Source: DAOTXK01 sp034435395 (GTDB lineage: Bacteria > Chloroflexota > Anaerolineae > Aggregatilineales > Ch27). From it: a stretch of 37,858 nt of DNA. The notes below the pieces were generated by a model. It was not told the origin of the DNA, did not search any database, and saw only the letters and a list, made by a program, of their open reading frames with translations. Below, piece by piece: positions 32,001 through 37,858 of this stretch (position 1 is the stretch's first letter; the number at the start of each line of letters is the position of its first letter). The position numbers and the translations under genes were made by a program. The stretch is from assembly GCA_034435395.1 (NCBI GenBank), contig DAOTXK010000037.1, positions 1-37,858 of the forward strand, given 5' to 3'.

Positions 32001-33306
32001 CGAGGCGGCGCTGGTCAGCCTGCGCGACATCATGGAGAGTCCAGAATATGAGCGGATCGACTCCCGGCTGCGGATCGGCCTGGGGCAGAGCGTGGATGGC
32101 ACGCCAGTCGTCGCCGACCTGACAGCGATGCCCCACCTGCTCATCGCCGGGACCACCGGGTCGGGCAAATCGGTGTGCGTCAACTCGCTCATCGCCTGCC
32201 TGCTGCTCCAGAACACGCCGGAAACCCTGCAATTTATCATGGTCGATCCCAAACGGGTGGAACTGACCGGCTATAACGGCATCCCCCATCTCCTCGCACC
32301 GGTCGTGGTCGACCTGGAGCGCATCGTCGGCGTGCTGAAGTGGGTGACACGGGAGATGGACGACCGTTATAAGAAGTTTAACGAGCGCGGCGCCCGCAAC
32401 ATCGCCCACTACAACAACATCCTGGGGCCAGACGAGAAGCCCCTGCCCTACTATGTGGTGGTTGTTGACGAACTGGCCGACCTGATGATGCTCGCCCCGG
32501 ACGAAACCGAGCGGGTGCTCACCCGCCTGGCCCAGATGTCCCGCGCCACCGGCATCCATCTGATCATCAGCACGCAGCGCCCGTCGGTGGATATCATCAC
32601 CGGCCTGATCAAAGCCAACTTCCCGGCCCGCATCGCCTTCGCCGTGGCTTCATCGGTGGACAGCCGCGTGATCCTCGACCAGCCAGGCGCGGAACGTCTG
32701 CTGGGGCGCGGCGACATGCTCTTCCAGGCACCCGACGCCGCCGCGCCGGTGCGCCTGCAAGGGGTGTTCGTCTCCGATGCCGAGCTTGAGCGCCTGGTCA
32801 GCCACTGGAAGGGCACGCGGGTGGTGGACCGCAAAGCGCCGCCCGTGACGGTGTCTCCTTTCCGCCCGGACACCGGTCCCAGCGTGGGCGGCGGGCGCTC
32901 GTCGTTCGGCATCGACCCGATCCGCAGCCGGACTGAAAAATACGGGCCGGTCGCCGGGCGGCGCGAGGGGATGAACTTCTGGGATGACGTGGCCCCCAAA
33001 GTTGACCGGAGCCGCTCCTCATCCGACGACGTGGACGAGCTGTATGACGAAGCGGTAGCCGTCGTCCGCCGGCTGAAAAAAGCCTCGGTGTCCCTGTTAC
33101 AACGCCAGCTTCGTATCGGCTATACCCGCGCCGCCCGCCTGATCGACGTGATGGAGGAGCGGGGCGTCGTCGGCCCACCGACCAGCGGCAGCAAGCCCCG
33201 CAAAGTGGTCGGCTACTCCGACGAAGACATCGAGCTGGACGCGGATGACTACGACTACGACGAGGACGAGATAGAAGACGACCTGGCGGAGGATGACGAG
33301 GCATAA
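29068..33306 (+). CDS. ftsK: FtsK/SpoIIIE DNA translocase with very long N-terminal and linker regions
   Basis: A 1412-residue DNA pump that clears and sorts chromosome DNA at the division septum. Residues 1-245 are disordered (acidic near 36-47, then Arg/Pro/Ser/Gly-rich). Four membrane helices follow at about 257-273, 288-313, 323-347 and 386-415. A linker of about 450 residues includes a very acidic block near 725-805. The motor starts near 867 (alpha/beta domains); Walker A is GTTGSGKS (1028-1035) and Walker B VVVVDELADLMM (Asp1134, Glu1135). The gamma winged helix is at about 1323-1385, then an acidic tail. The gamma domain normally reads KOPS-like sites. No clear ribosome-binding site precedes the ATG. 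Confidence 0.94.
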   Translation: MTDRHTPFWNIRSSEPDDEDDVTESSYQGRTGPFYGYDDDEDEDEDKAPIDRSYRSSSGASSSRPSLYDRYGLRSTDDKARDADPVLGRSRGSPRPTTPATSREGGRIPQPSFRPQSGASDRPKPEKKPGPGLGGRLGGGLSALRKRLPGGSGERPRATAGGSGMPSYGSRASQTTSLGQRDRDHSRLPGREPERKAGRSRFRISLPFRRGEGQERQPKSPPSAPRDIKRAKPLPRSARRPRIKNEGLSLDLKLDIAGWGMVVLAVIIFFGAISSNQGDLSRTLLQLIYQLVGVGWVAVPVALGGTGIWLIWRHFGDRAPEADYVHIIGWIVTYLGALGSAQFIHLLSTPVQTLDQLQAFSDQAVELGQGGGWVGGLNYMTLMRSLGDIGTFFALLGWLGIGILLATDLSIAQLVGLLRRVNKRLITGYRVRRTERAAAKRALAPAEPARGELPERQSAAPLNRPAASPLKLPEPDAIPAGQTPDDQTPFIRRRQREYAEAAEAAASRDDAAPASHSPVREVAASDLTATGRPSTMGGTGARYTPAPTSPAASGDQTAEGPIPIKPGLMRVRRPQYDEAPAEPTVATAVEDKAVPEAVPGFPKTGAPVPEDELDDETVAPSNEILFGGVRTRTPAQIRTGLTGGPEPVGVAEPAPSSPEKPDNEPPPVKEEPAAMQPATPRNPERARQIMLARQRGAGLSPAERAALFGSFARPAAEPEPDEPEAETGTDHRDELDDDLDEKALADEPVYEPLPDAEAPVDDIPVVEIDDADTLDEDETEEEEETGDDDSDQDDFEEEVFQPPIRTFSRADYSPPSPAPEPPVVEAPPVRSYSYEPAPRPVKPASPVVTPEPMAGPSLSASTEPQQWIIPDFREILDPATEQNINDDILLDRARIIEDTLASFGAPGKVVEVNPGPVITQFGVEPDYIEGRAGKRTRVKVQAIARLADDLALSLAARSIRIEAPVPGKGFVGVEVPNAEAALVSLRDIMESPEYERIDSRLRIGLGQSVDGTPVVADLTAMPHLLIAGTTGSGKSVCVNSLIACLLLQNTPETLQFIMVDPKRVELTGYNGIPHLLAPVVVDLERIVGVLKWVTREMDDRYKKFNERGARNIAHYNNILGPDEKPLPYYVVVVDELADLMMLAPDETERVLTRLAQMSRATGIHLIISTQRPSVDIITGLIKANFPARIAFAVASSVDSRVILDQPGAERLLGRGDMLFQAPDAAAPVRLQGVFVSDAELERLVSHWKGTRVVDRKAPPVTVSPFRPDTGPSVGGGRSSFGIDPIRSRTEKYGPVAGRREGMNFWDDVAPKVDRSRSSSDDVDELYDEAVAVVRRLKKASVSLLQRQLRIGYTRAARLIDVMEERGVVGPPTSGSKPRKVVGYSDEDIELDADDYDYDEDEIEDDLAEDDEA

Positions 33307-33336
33307 CCCGGCAAACCGTCCGCCAGAACCCAGACA

Positions 33337-33372
33337 GCCATCAGCGCCCCCTTAAAGCCGGATGCTGATGGC
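33337..33372. terminator. Hairpin between convergent genes, possible terminator
   Basis: GCCATCAGC (33337-33345) and GCTGATGGC (33364-33372) form a perfect 9-base stem with an 18-base loop, 30 bases after the ftsK stop. The T-tract is weak. A second GC-rich hairpin (33390-33411) lies right against the stop of the convergent gene. Confidence 0.45.
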
Positions 33373-33411
33373 CTGGTGTTTCTGCCCCAGGAGGGCCGGG
33401 CGGCCCCCTCC

Positions 33412-34116
33412 TCACCAGCGGTCACACACGCGGACCTCTCTGGGCGGAGCTTCCACGCATGGCTCCGGATAGGTAAACGGGATTTCCAGCGCCAGCGCCC
33501 CGTCCGGCCCAATCCAGTTCATTTGAAAATAATCATCATGCAGGTAGTACAGGCGTAACGTGCCGCCGATCGTTTCATGCTCGTCGATGAGCTGCCCCTG
33601 CTCAAAAGGCCCGACCAGCATCCAGAACGGCGTGGTGTGGATATGCCGCCCGTTGGTCCGGTAAAAGGCCAGGTCATAATTGGCGTTGCGATAGATGACC
33701 ATGGTGACCCGGTCGTCCCACAGCCGGACCACCCCGTATGGATCGCCGGTCGCGCAATCGATGCCCCGGTCCTCCACGCGAATGACGAACGTCCGCTCCT
33801 CAAACTGGAGCGCACGCCAGTCATCCGGCCCCATCCGCAACAGATCGGCAAAGCTGCTGACGCCGCCGACCAGCACCGGGATCGTCACGTCGTAGTAACC
33901 CGGCTCCGGTATATCCTGGCGCAGGATAGCCGCCACCCGATCCGCCGGGACACCGGGCAATTCGGCCAGCGCGCCTTCCAGCGCCAACTGACCGTTGACG
34001 ATCACACACCAGTCAACGGTGAAGTCCGGCTCCGGGTCGCCCTGCGCCCCTGCCAGCCCGGCGCTGCCCACCGCCACGACGATCGCCAATAAAACGCGCC
34101 TCCACTGCCGCCTCAC
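33412..34116 (-). CDS. Small exported protein with HDD domain
   Basis: A 234-residue secreted protein. The signal peptide is MRRQWRRVLLAIVVAVGSAGLAGAQ in concept: basic start, hydrophobic core and an AGAQ-type cleavage site near 24. The mature part has WCVIVNGQL, YYDVTIPVLVGGVSSF and, in its C-terminal half, VIYRNANYDLAFYRTNGRH and LRLYYLHDDYFQMNWIGPDG. That half matches the domain before the SH3 repeats of the protein at 19971-21482. Three Cys pairs are possible (Cys37, Cys in GIDCATG, two near the C-terminus). GTG start with GGAGG about 8 bases upstream. Last gene of a three-gene exported-protein operon. No known family recognised. Confidence 0.75.
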   Translation of the reverse strand: MRRQWRRVLLAIVVAVGSAGLAGAQGDPEPDFTVDWCVIVNGQLALEGALAELPGVPADRVAAILRQDIPEPGYYDVTIPVLVGGVSSFADLLRMGPDDWRALQFEERTFVIRVEDRGIDCATGDPYGVVRLWDDRVTMVIYRNANYDLAFYRTNGRHIHTTPFWMLVGPFEQGQLIDEHETIGGTLRLYYLHDDYFQMNWIGPDGALALEIPFTYPEPCVEAPPREVRVCDRW

Positions 34117-34148
34117 GATTAGACCCTCCGCTTCTTTTCCCCCTCCGC

Positions 34149-35315
34149 TCAGTGATCCACCGTCAGTGGCTCGCCGGGGATGCCCCAGAAGTGCAACGCG
34201 CCGTCCGCCGCCGCCAGGATCAGCGCGCGGCCATCCGCCGTCCAGCCGGCCAGCGAGATTTCGTCCGCCTCGGCGCTCAACTGCACCCGCTGGTTGGGGT
34301 TACTCATGTCCCATAAAAAGGTCCGACCGGGTCGGGCCACTGTCACCAGCAGATCGCTGGCCGGGTTCAACGCCATGGCATGAAAATCTGGCCCGTGATC
34401 AGGCAATCCCGCCAGCTGCTCTCCGGTGACCGCATCCCAGATGGATACGACATCCTGTTCGCCGCCGCCCAGCAATCGTCCATCCGCGGTGTAGGCCAGC
34501 TGACGGATGGCGGCGCGGGAGGCGGCGGTGATCGTCCGCAACGGCGCGCCGTCCGCCGTCGCCCAGGTCCGTATCTGGTCGGTCAGGCTGACAGCCACCT
34601 GGCCGCTGTCTGGGCTGAAAGCCGCCACATACGGGCGTTGATCGAAGTCAGCCAGGATGGCGCGTGTTTCCCCGGTGGCCATGTCCCACAGTCGGACGGC
34701 GCGCTCTGCGCTGACCGTCGCCAGCAACGTGCTGTCCGGGCTGAAGTACACGCCGCGCACGGGAAAGATATGCGCCGCGAGCACAAACGCCCGGCGTTCC
34801 CCTGCCAGGTCCCACACCGCCACGGTCCCATCTTCCGCGCCCAGCGCCAGCAAACGGCCATCCGGCGACACCGCCGCCGGACCGATGTTGCCGGGAATTC
34901 CCTCAAACGCCCTGACCAGACTCCGATCCTCAAGCCGGTAAACGCTGATCTGCCGGTCACGGCCCACCAGCACGATCTGGGCATCGTCAACCGCGAAAAA
35001 CGCCCGGCTGGCATTGGCCCTGTCCAGCGACCACGTCACCTGGCCGTCCCCCACGTCCCACAGGCGCACCGTGTCATCGCCGGAAACGGTGAGCAACAGA
35101 CGACCATTCTGGCTGAAGTCCATATGGTAGGTCGTACCGGCCGGCGCCCGATTCACGCCCAACAGCGCCAGGTCGGTGACATTGTCCAGCGTGATCGCTG
35201 CCGCCGGTGGTCGCCAGGGCTGCGGCGTGGCCGTTGGCGGAGGCCCCGGCGGCGAGCCGGCACAGGCCGCCAGCCCGACCAGGGCAGCGGCCCCCATCAA
35301 CCACAGTCTACGCAC
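34149..35315 (-). CDS. WD40-repeat lipoprotein
   Basis: A 388-residue lipoprotein forming a beta propeller. MRRLWLMGAAALVGLAAC is a signal peptide with lipobox LAAC, Cys at 18, followed by a short Pro/Thr linker. Eight WD40-like blades follow, with blade ends such as GDDTVRLWDV, EDGTVAVWDL, AERAVRLWDM, EQDVVSIWDA and PGRTFLWDM, the later blades being more degenerate. Such propellers are protein-interaction platforms. GTG start with AAGGAG 8 bases upstream. It lies 62 bases after the duplicated-repeat protein gene and 32 bases before the small HDD protein gene, so the three products may act together outside the cell. Confidence 0.87.
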   Translation of the reverse strand: MRRLWLMGAAALVGLAACAGSPPGPPPTATPQPWRPPAAAITLDNVTDLALLGVNRAPAGTTYHMDFSQNGRLLLTVSGDDTVRLWDVGDGQVTWSLDRANASRAFFAVDDAQIVLVGRDRQISVYRLEDRSLVRAFEGIPGNIGPAAVSPDGRLLALGAEDGTVAVWDLAGERRAFVLAAHIFPVRGVYFSPDSTLLATVSAERAVRLWDMATGETRAILADFDQRPYVAAFSPDSGQVAVSLTDQIRTWATADGAPLRTITAASRAAIRQLAYTADGRLLGGGEQDVVSIWDAVTGEQLAGLPDHGPDFHAMALNPASDLLVTVARPGRTFLWDMSNPNQRVQLSAEADEISLAGWTADGRALILAAADGALHFWGIPGEPLTVDH

Positions 35316-35377
35316 CAGTCCGCTCCTTGTACCGTCATGCCGACCGCGCCTCTACTGGTCACAGCGCGGCAGCCCGA

Positions 35378-37156
35378 TCATCGGGGGTCGTAGGGATGGC
35401 TCACCCACAGCTGTATTTTGACGTAACTCCGGCTCTCCAGACGCGCCGTCTCATGCAGGTTGTAGCGCAAGCGCCATACCGGGTATCCGTTCACCACCCG
35501 GACGGGCTGGACCAACTGGCCGAACTCATACAGGCGCAACCCCGGCTCGCAGGTGTAGTATTCCCGGGGAGTCCCACACAGCTCCGCCCGGAACTCGGCC
35601 CAGTACTCGTTGATGTTGTCCACGTCAAAAAACAGCCGCACGTTCGCATCGTAGACTTCCCGCAGATTGGACCCCGGCACGCCCACACCCGCGTAACCGG
35701 GACCCACCCCGGCGCTGGCCAGTTCTGCCGCTGTGGCGAAAGGGCTGCCATTGCGGACCAGCTGGGTGCACCAGTTGGCGTAACACAACAATTGCGGCAG
35801 TTGGCCGCGCACATCCTCGGCATACGGCAGGCTGAGGTACTGTTGCTCGGTCAGGGTCGTCCAGGGCCAGGCCACCCACACATGAAAGCCCTCCCCCTGG
35901 ACGTACATCATGCGCGAATTCTCGGCGCTGCTCCGGGCCAGGGCGGTGAGGGGCGTGCCGCGCGGGATCACGCCGATCTGGACCTGAGCGCGAGCGTCCA
36001 GATAGGCGTTGGGGGTGGTGGCGTGTCCGGGGATGCCGCCGACAGCCGTCCCCGCGCTCACCGGCGCGGTGATACCTCCTCCAGGCGCGCCGCCTTCGGT
36101 GACCTCCACCCCACCGCCGCCACTGCCGGGGCCAGCCGCCCCGCTTTCCACAAATCCGCTGGCCGCGACCTCCAACTGCTGGCAAAAACCGGGGTCGGAC
36201 GCGCCAGGATCATAGGCAAAACCGGCCCCGGTTTGCAGCAGGCTGAGCAGGTTCTGCACGCCACGCGGGCAGCGCACCAGCGCGCTGCCGCTGTACGTCC
36301 AGCCGCCGGGCCGTTGGCTGAAACCAATCTTGGCGTCGGCCAGCACTTCCAGATCGTGGCGATTGGCCCGCGCCACCACCCATTCGGTCCCAAACGTCGG
36401 CCCAAACCAGTTTGCAGGAGTAATCGGGATGCCGACCGCCGCCGTGGCCTGACGCATGTACTCCAGGTCCTGGCGGACGCCGTTGGCGTCACCGCTGCCC
36501 GACCATTCGGCGGGGAACGATTGCGCCCCCAGCACAGCCTGATAAAGCGCGTTTAAGTCGGCACGGGCGTCCCCCGCCGGCATCATCGGGGGCAGCAGAA
36601 CTTCCACGAAGATGTCCACCTCCTGCGCGCTCTGCTGGCAGTAATCCAGCCCCTCCACCGGTGCGCTCAGTGAGAAGGCGGGATTGGTGCGCTCCAACCA
36701 CGTCACCGTCGCCTGGAGCGCCCGGCTGCACCGCATAAGCGGTTCCCCTCCAATCCAGGCCACCGGCCGCACTCCCTGGCCCAACTGGGTATCAGCCAGC
36801 AGTTCGAGGTCATGGCGGATGTCACGGGCCACCGCCCAGGGAGTCCCCCGCACCGCCCCAAACCAGCCATCAGGGCGCTGGTCCGGGGCGATCACGTTCC
36901 CGGCCAGCGTCTCCAGGTCCAGCCGCAGGTCGATGATGAACCCGTCCGCGGACACGTCAAAGGTGTTGGTCCAGCCCGGCGGACGCAACCCAGCCCCGAT
37001 CAGTTCGTTCGCCAGCGATTCCAGGTCCGTGCGCGCCGCCACCAGCATCCACTCCACACTGGCTTGCGCCGGTGGGTCGGCCAGGACCGATCCTCCCCCC
37101 GCCAACAGCAGGCTCCCGACCAGCACGGCGACCATCAGACGCACTCTAGAAGCCAC
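35378..37156 (-). CDS. Exported protein with duplicated 152-residue repeat unit
   Basis: A 592-residue secreted protein. The signal peptide has the core LMVAVLVGSLLLAGGG and ends near VLADPP (27). Residues 42-173 and 198-325 are two copies of a unit of three short repeats with the pattern R-x-D-L-E-x-L-A, then R-P-x-G-W, closed by a Cys-containing segment ending in CQQ. A Gly-rich linker (335-375) follows. Residues about 383-435 resemble a bacterial SH3 domain (IGVIPRGTPLTALARSS), and the C-terminal 150 residues form a further domain with Cys pairs (CYANWC, CGTPREYYTC). GTG start with AAGGAG 8 bases upstream. No known family is recognised. Confidence 0.8.
   Translation of the reverse strand: MASRVRLMVAVLVGSLLLAGGGSVLADPPAQASVEWMLVAARTDLESLANELIGAGLRPPGWTNTFDVSADGFIIDLRLDLETLAGNVIAPDQRPDGWFGAVRGTPWAVARDIRHDLELLADTQLGQGVRPVAWIGGEPLMRCSRALQATVTWLERTNPAFSLSAPVEGLDYCQQSAQEVDIFVEVLLPPMMPAGDARADLNALYQAVLGAQSFPAEWSGSGDANGVRQDLEYMRQATAAVGIPITPANWFGPTFGTEWVVARANRHDLEVLADAKIGFSQRPGGWTYSGSALVRCPRGVQNLLSLLQTGAGFAYDPGASDPGFCQQLEVAASGFVESGAAGPGSGGGGVEVTEGGAPGGGITAPVSAGTAVGGIPGHATTPNAYLDARAQVQIGVIPRGTPLTALARSSAENSRMMYVQGEGFHVWVAWPWTTLTEQQYLSLPYAEDVRGQLPQLLCYANWCTQLVRNGSPFATAAELASAGVGPGYAGVGVPGSNLREVYDANVRLFFDVDNINEYWAEFRAELCGTPREYYTCEPGLRLYEFGQLVQPVRVVNGYPVWRLRYNLHETARLESRSYVKIQLWVSHPYDPR
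36182..37033 (-). repeat. Coding duplication of a three-repeat unit
   Basis: Matching residues of the two copies lie 150 to 156 codons apart: D44/D200, D80/D230, D116/D268, C143/C296 and C173/C325. The best-matching pair is TPWAVARDIRHDLELLAD against TEWVVARANRHDLEVLAD. Confidence 0.8.
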
Positions 37157-37167
37157 GGTACCACTCC

Positions 37168-37181
37168 TTAACCCGGGTTAA
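37168..37181. promoter_or_regulatory. Perfect 14-base palindrome TTAACCCGGGTTAA
   Basis: The palindrome lies between the predicted transcription start and the start codon of the exported-protein operon; one arm touches its ribosome-binding site (AAGGAG). It also lies in the divergent gap with ftsH. This placement suits a repressor operator. Confidence 0.45.
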
Positions 37182-37209
37182 CGTTCAAGGGATGCCACGT
37201 TCCCGCCCT

Positions 37210-37218
37210 ATTATAGCA
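37210..37218 (-). promoter_or_regulatory. Extended -10 promoter (TGC-TATAAT) of the exported-protein operon
   Basis: TATAAT on the minus strand (37215 to 37210) preceded by TGC, about 54 bases upstream of the GTG at 37156. TTGAAA lies 13 bases further upstream, too close for a standard -35. Confidence 0.6.
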
Positions 37219-37418
37219 TTTACGCCATTTTCAACATGGCGCGGCGCAAGCGGGCAACCGCCGCGCCGCTACCGTCCATACGATCAAACGGGCGACAGGA
37301 TTTCTCACCGGCCTTTCACGATTATCCTACAGATATTTTACGGAAATAGGGGTATAGTTAGCAGGTATGATGCGGTGAAATAGTAGGAAAATGCAAACTT
37401 GTTGGGAAGGACATTGCC

Positions 37419-37858
37419 GTGAACCAGAATCCAAACGATCCTCAGCCGGGCGGCGGCTCCTTCATGTCCTCCCGCATCTGGATTTACCTGGGTGTGGGAT
37501 TGCTGCTGCTCCTGGTGTTTCAGTTCTTCGCTGGCGGCGTCTCCCTGGGCAATGAGATTCCCCTGACCGACCTGGCCCAGGCGATCAATAACGGCGAGGT
37601 CAGACGCCTGGTCGTGCGCGGCGAGACCGAGATTCTGGCCGAAACTCAGGATGGCACCGTGCTGGTCAGCCGCAAGGAACAGGCGGGAACGGTGGTCGAA
37701 ACCTTAATCAACCTGGGCGTTAATCCGGAGTTGATCCGCATCGGCGGGCCGGTGGAGGTCGCTGTCCAGTCCGGCGACAGCATCTTTTCCATCCTGCCGA
37801 ACCTGATCCTCTTTCTGCTGCCGACAATCATCCTCGGCTTCTTCCTGTGGCGCATGAT
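37419..37858 (+). CDS. ftsH: ATP-dependent zinc metalloprotease FtsH, N-terminal part
   Basis: The first 146 residues of FtsH, cut by the window edge before the AAA and protease domains. A short polar N-terminus (MNQNPNDPQPGGG) precedes membrane helix 1 (IWIYLGVGLLLLLVFQFF, about 20-38). The periplasmic domain follows with the family pattern IPLTDLAQAINNGEVRRLVV and a second membrane helix begins at about 123 (ILPNLILFLLPTIILGFFL). The GTG start has GAAGGA about 8 bases upstream. FtsH degrades misfolded membrane and some regulatory proteins. The gap before it holds TATAGT and TATGAT elements but no convincing promoter. Confidence 0.88.
   Translation, partial: MNQNPNDPQPGGGSFMSSRIWIYLGVGLLLLLVFQFFAGGVSLGNEIPLTDLAQAINNGEVRRLVVRGETEILAETQDGTVLVSRKEQAGTVVETLINLGVNPELIRIGGPVEVAVQSGDSIFSILPNLILFLLPTIILGFFLWRM

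Noticed and set aside
35207..36556. Long plus-strand open frame opposite the duplicated-repeat protein
   Set aside because: The minus-strand protein has a signal peptide, ribosome-binding site and internal repeats; the plus frame is Arg/His/Pro-rich noise typical of antisense frames at high GC.
1..37858. Search by eye for tRNA, rRNA, CRISPR repeats, transposase genes and phage genes
   Set aside because: No cloverleaf-like segments, regularly spaced direct repeats of CRISPR size, or DDE/integrase motifs were found. Short ncRNAs cannot be excluded by reading alone.

Overview
The window is a GC-rich bacterial chromosome segment with dense short operons on both strands. The organism is most likely a member of Chloroflexota, probably Anaerolineae-like. 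This is inferred from style rather than from a marker gene: lipoproteins and exported proteins with Pro/Thr-rich linkers, bacterial SH3 domains, a heavily extended FtsK, an RqcH-type NFACT protein and many proteins that can only be described by architecture. I see no rRNA, tRNA, CRISPR array, insertion sequence or phage module, and no intergenic stretch longer than about 300 bases.

Layout from left to right. 1-499 (-) is the start of a coiled-coil protein that runs off the edge. 645-4176 (+) is a glycan-assembly operon of two GT4 and one GT9 glycosyltransferases. 4286-6125 (+) holds a HEAT-repeat protein and a PPK2-type polyphosphate phosphotransferase. 6170-7876 (-) is rqcH. 7982-9366 (+) is a translationally coupled pair of a DUF84 NTP phosphatase and an AAC(3)-family acetyltransferase. 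9413-13130 (+) holds a lipoprotein, a GH4 glycosidase and galT, which suggests alpha-galactoside use. 13289-13997 (+) is an overlapping pair of small membrane proteins ending at a clear terminator. 14172-16192 (+) is an unusual ATGA-coupled pair: a membrane-anchored clan GH-A glycosidase and a membrane-anchored solute-binding protein without a permease.

16298-21482 (-) carries a ParA-like ATPase with a four-helix membrane partner and no ParB, a small DUF4097-like protein, a frameshifted alpha/beta hydrolase and an SH3-domain cell-surface protein. 21662-26551 (-) reads mutY, HAD hydrolase, TPR/zinc-ribbon protein, GT4. Divergent from mutY, 26831-28824 (+) encodes a CDGSH protein, a TVP38/DedA-family membrane protein and lipoyl synthase (lipA). 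The mutY/CDGSH intergenic region has inverted repeats over both predicted promoters, and three of the genes it may control encode Fe-S proteins. 29068-33306 (+) is a 1412-residue FtsK. 33412-37156 (-) is an operon of three exported proteins: a duplicated-repeat protein, a WD40 lipoprotein and a small protein that shares a domain with the SH3 protein 13 kb away. 37419 to the end (+) is the N-terminus of FtsH.

The best candidates for undescribed biology are the exported-protein operon with its 152-residue duplicated unit, the HDD domain it shares with the SH3 protein, the ParA/membrane-protein pair, the anchored glycosidase/solute-binding pair and the Fe-S divergent control region. Many promoters here seem to be of the extended -10 type (TGnTAnAAT). 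All function calls come from reading the sequence; no database search was run.
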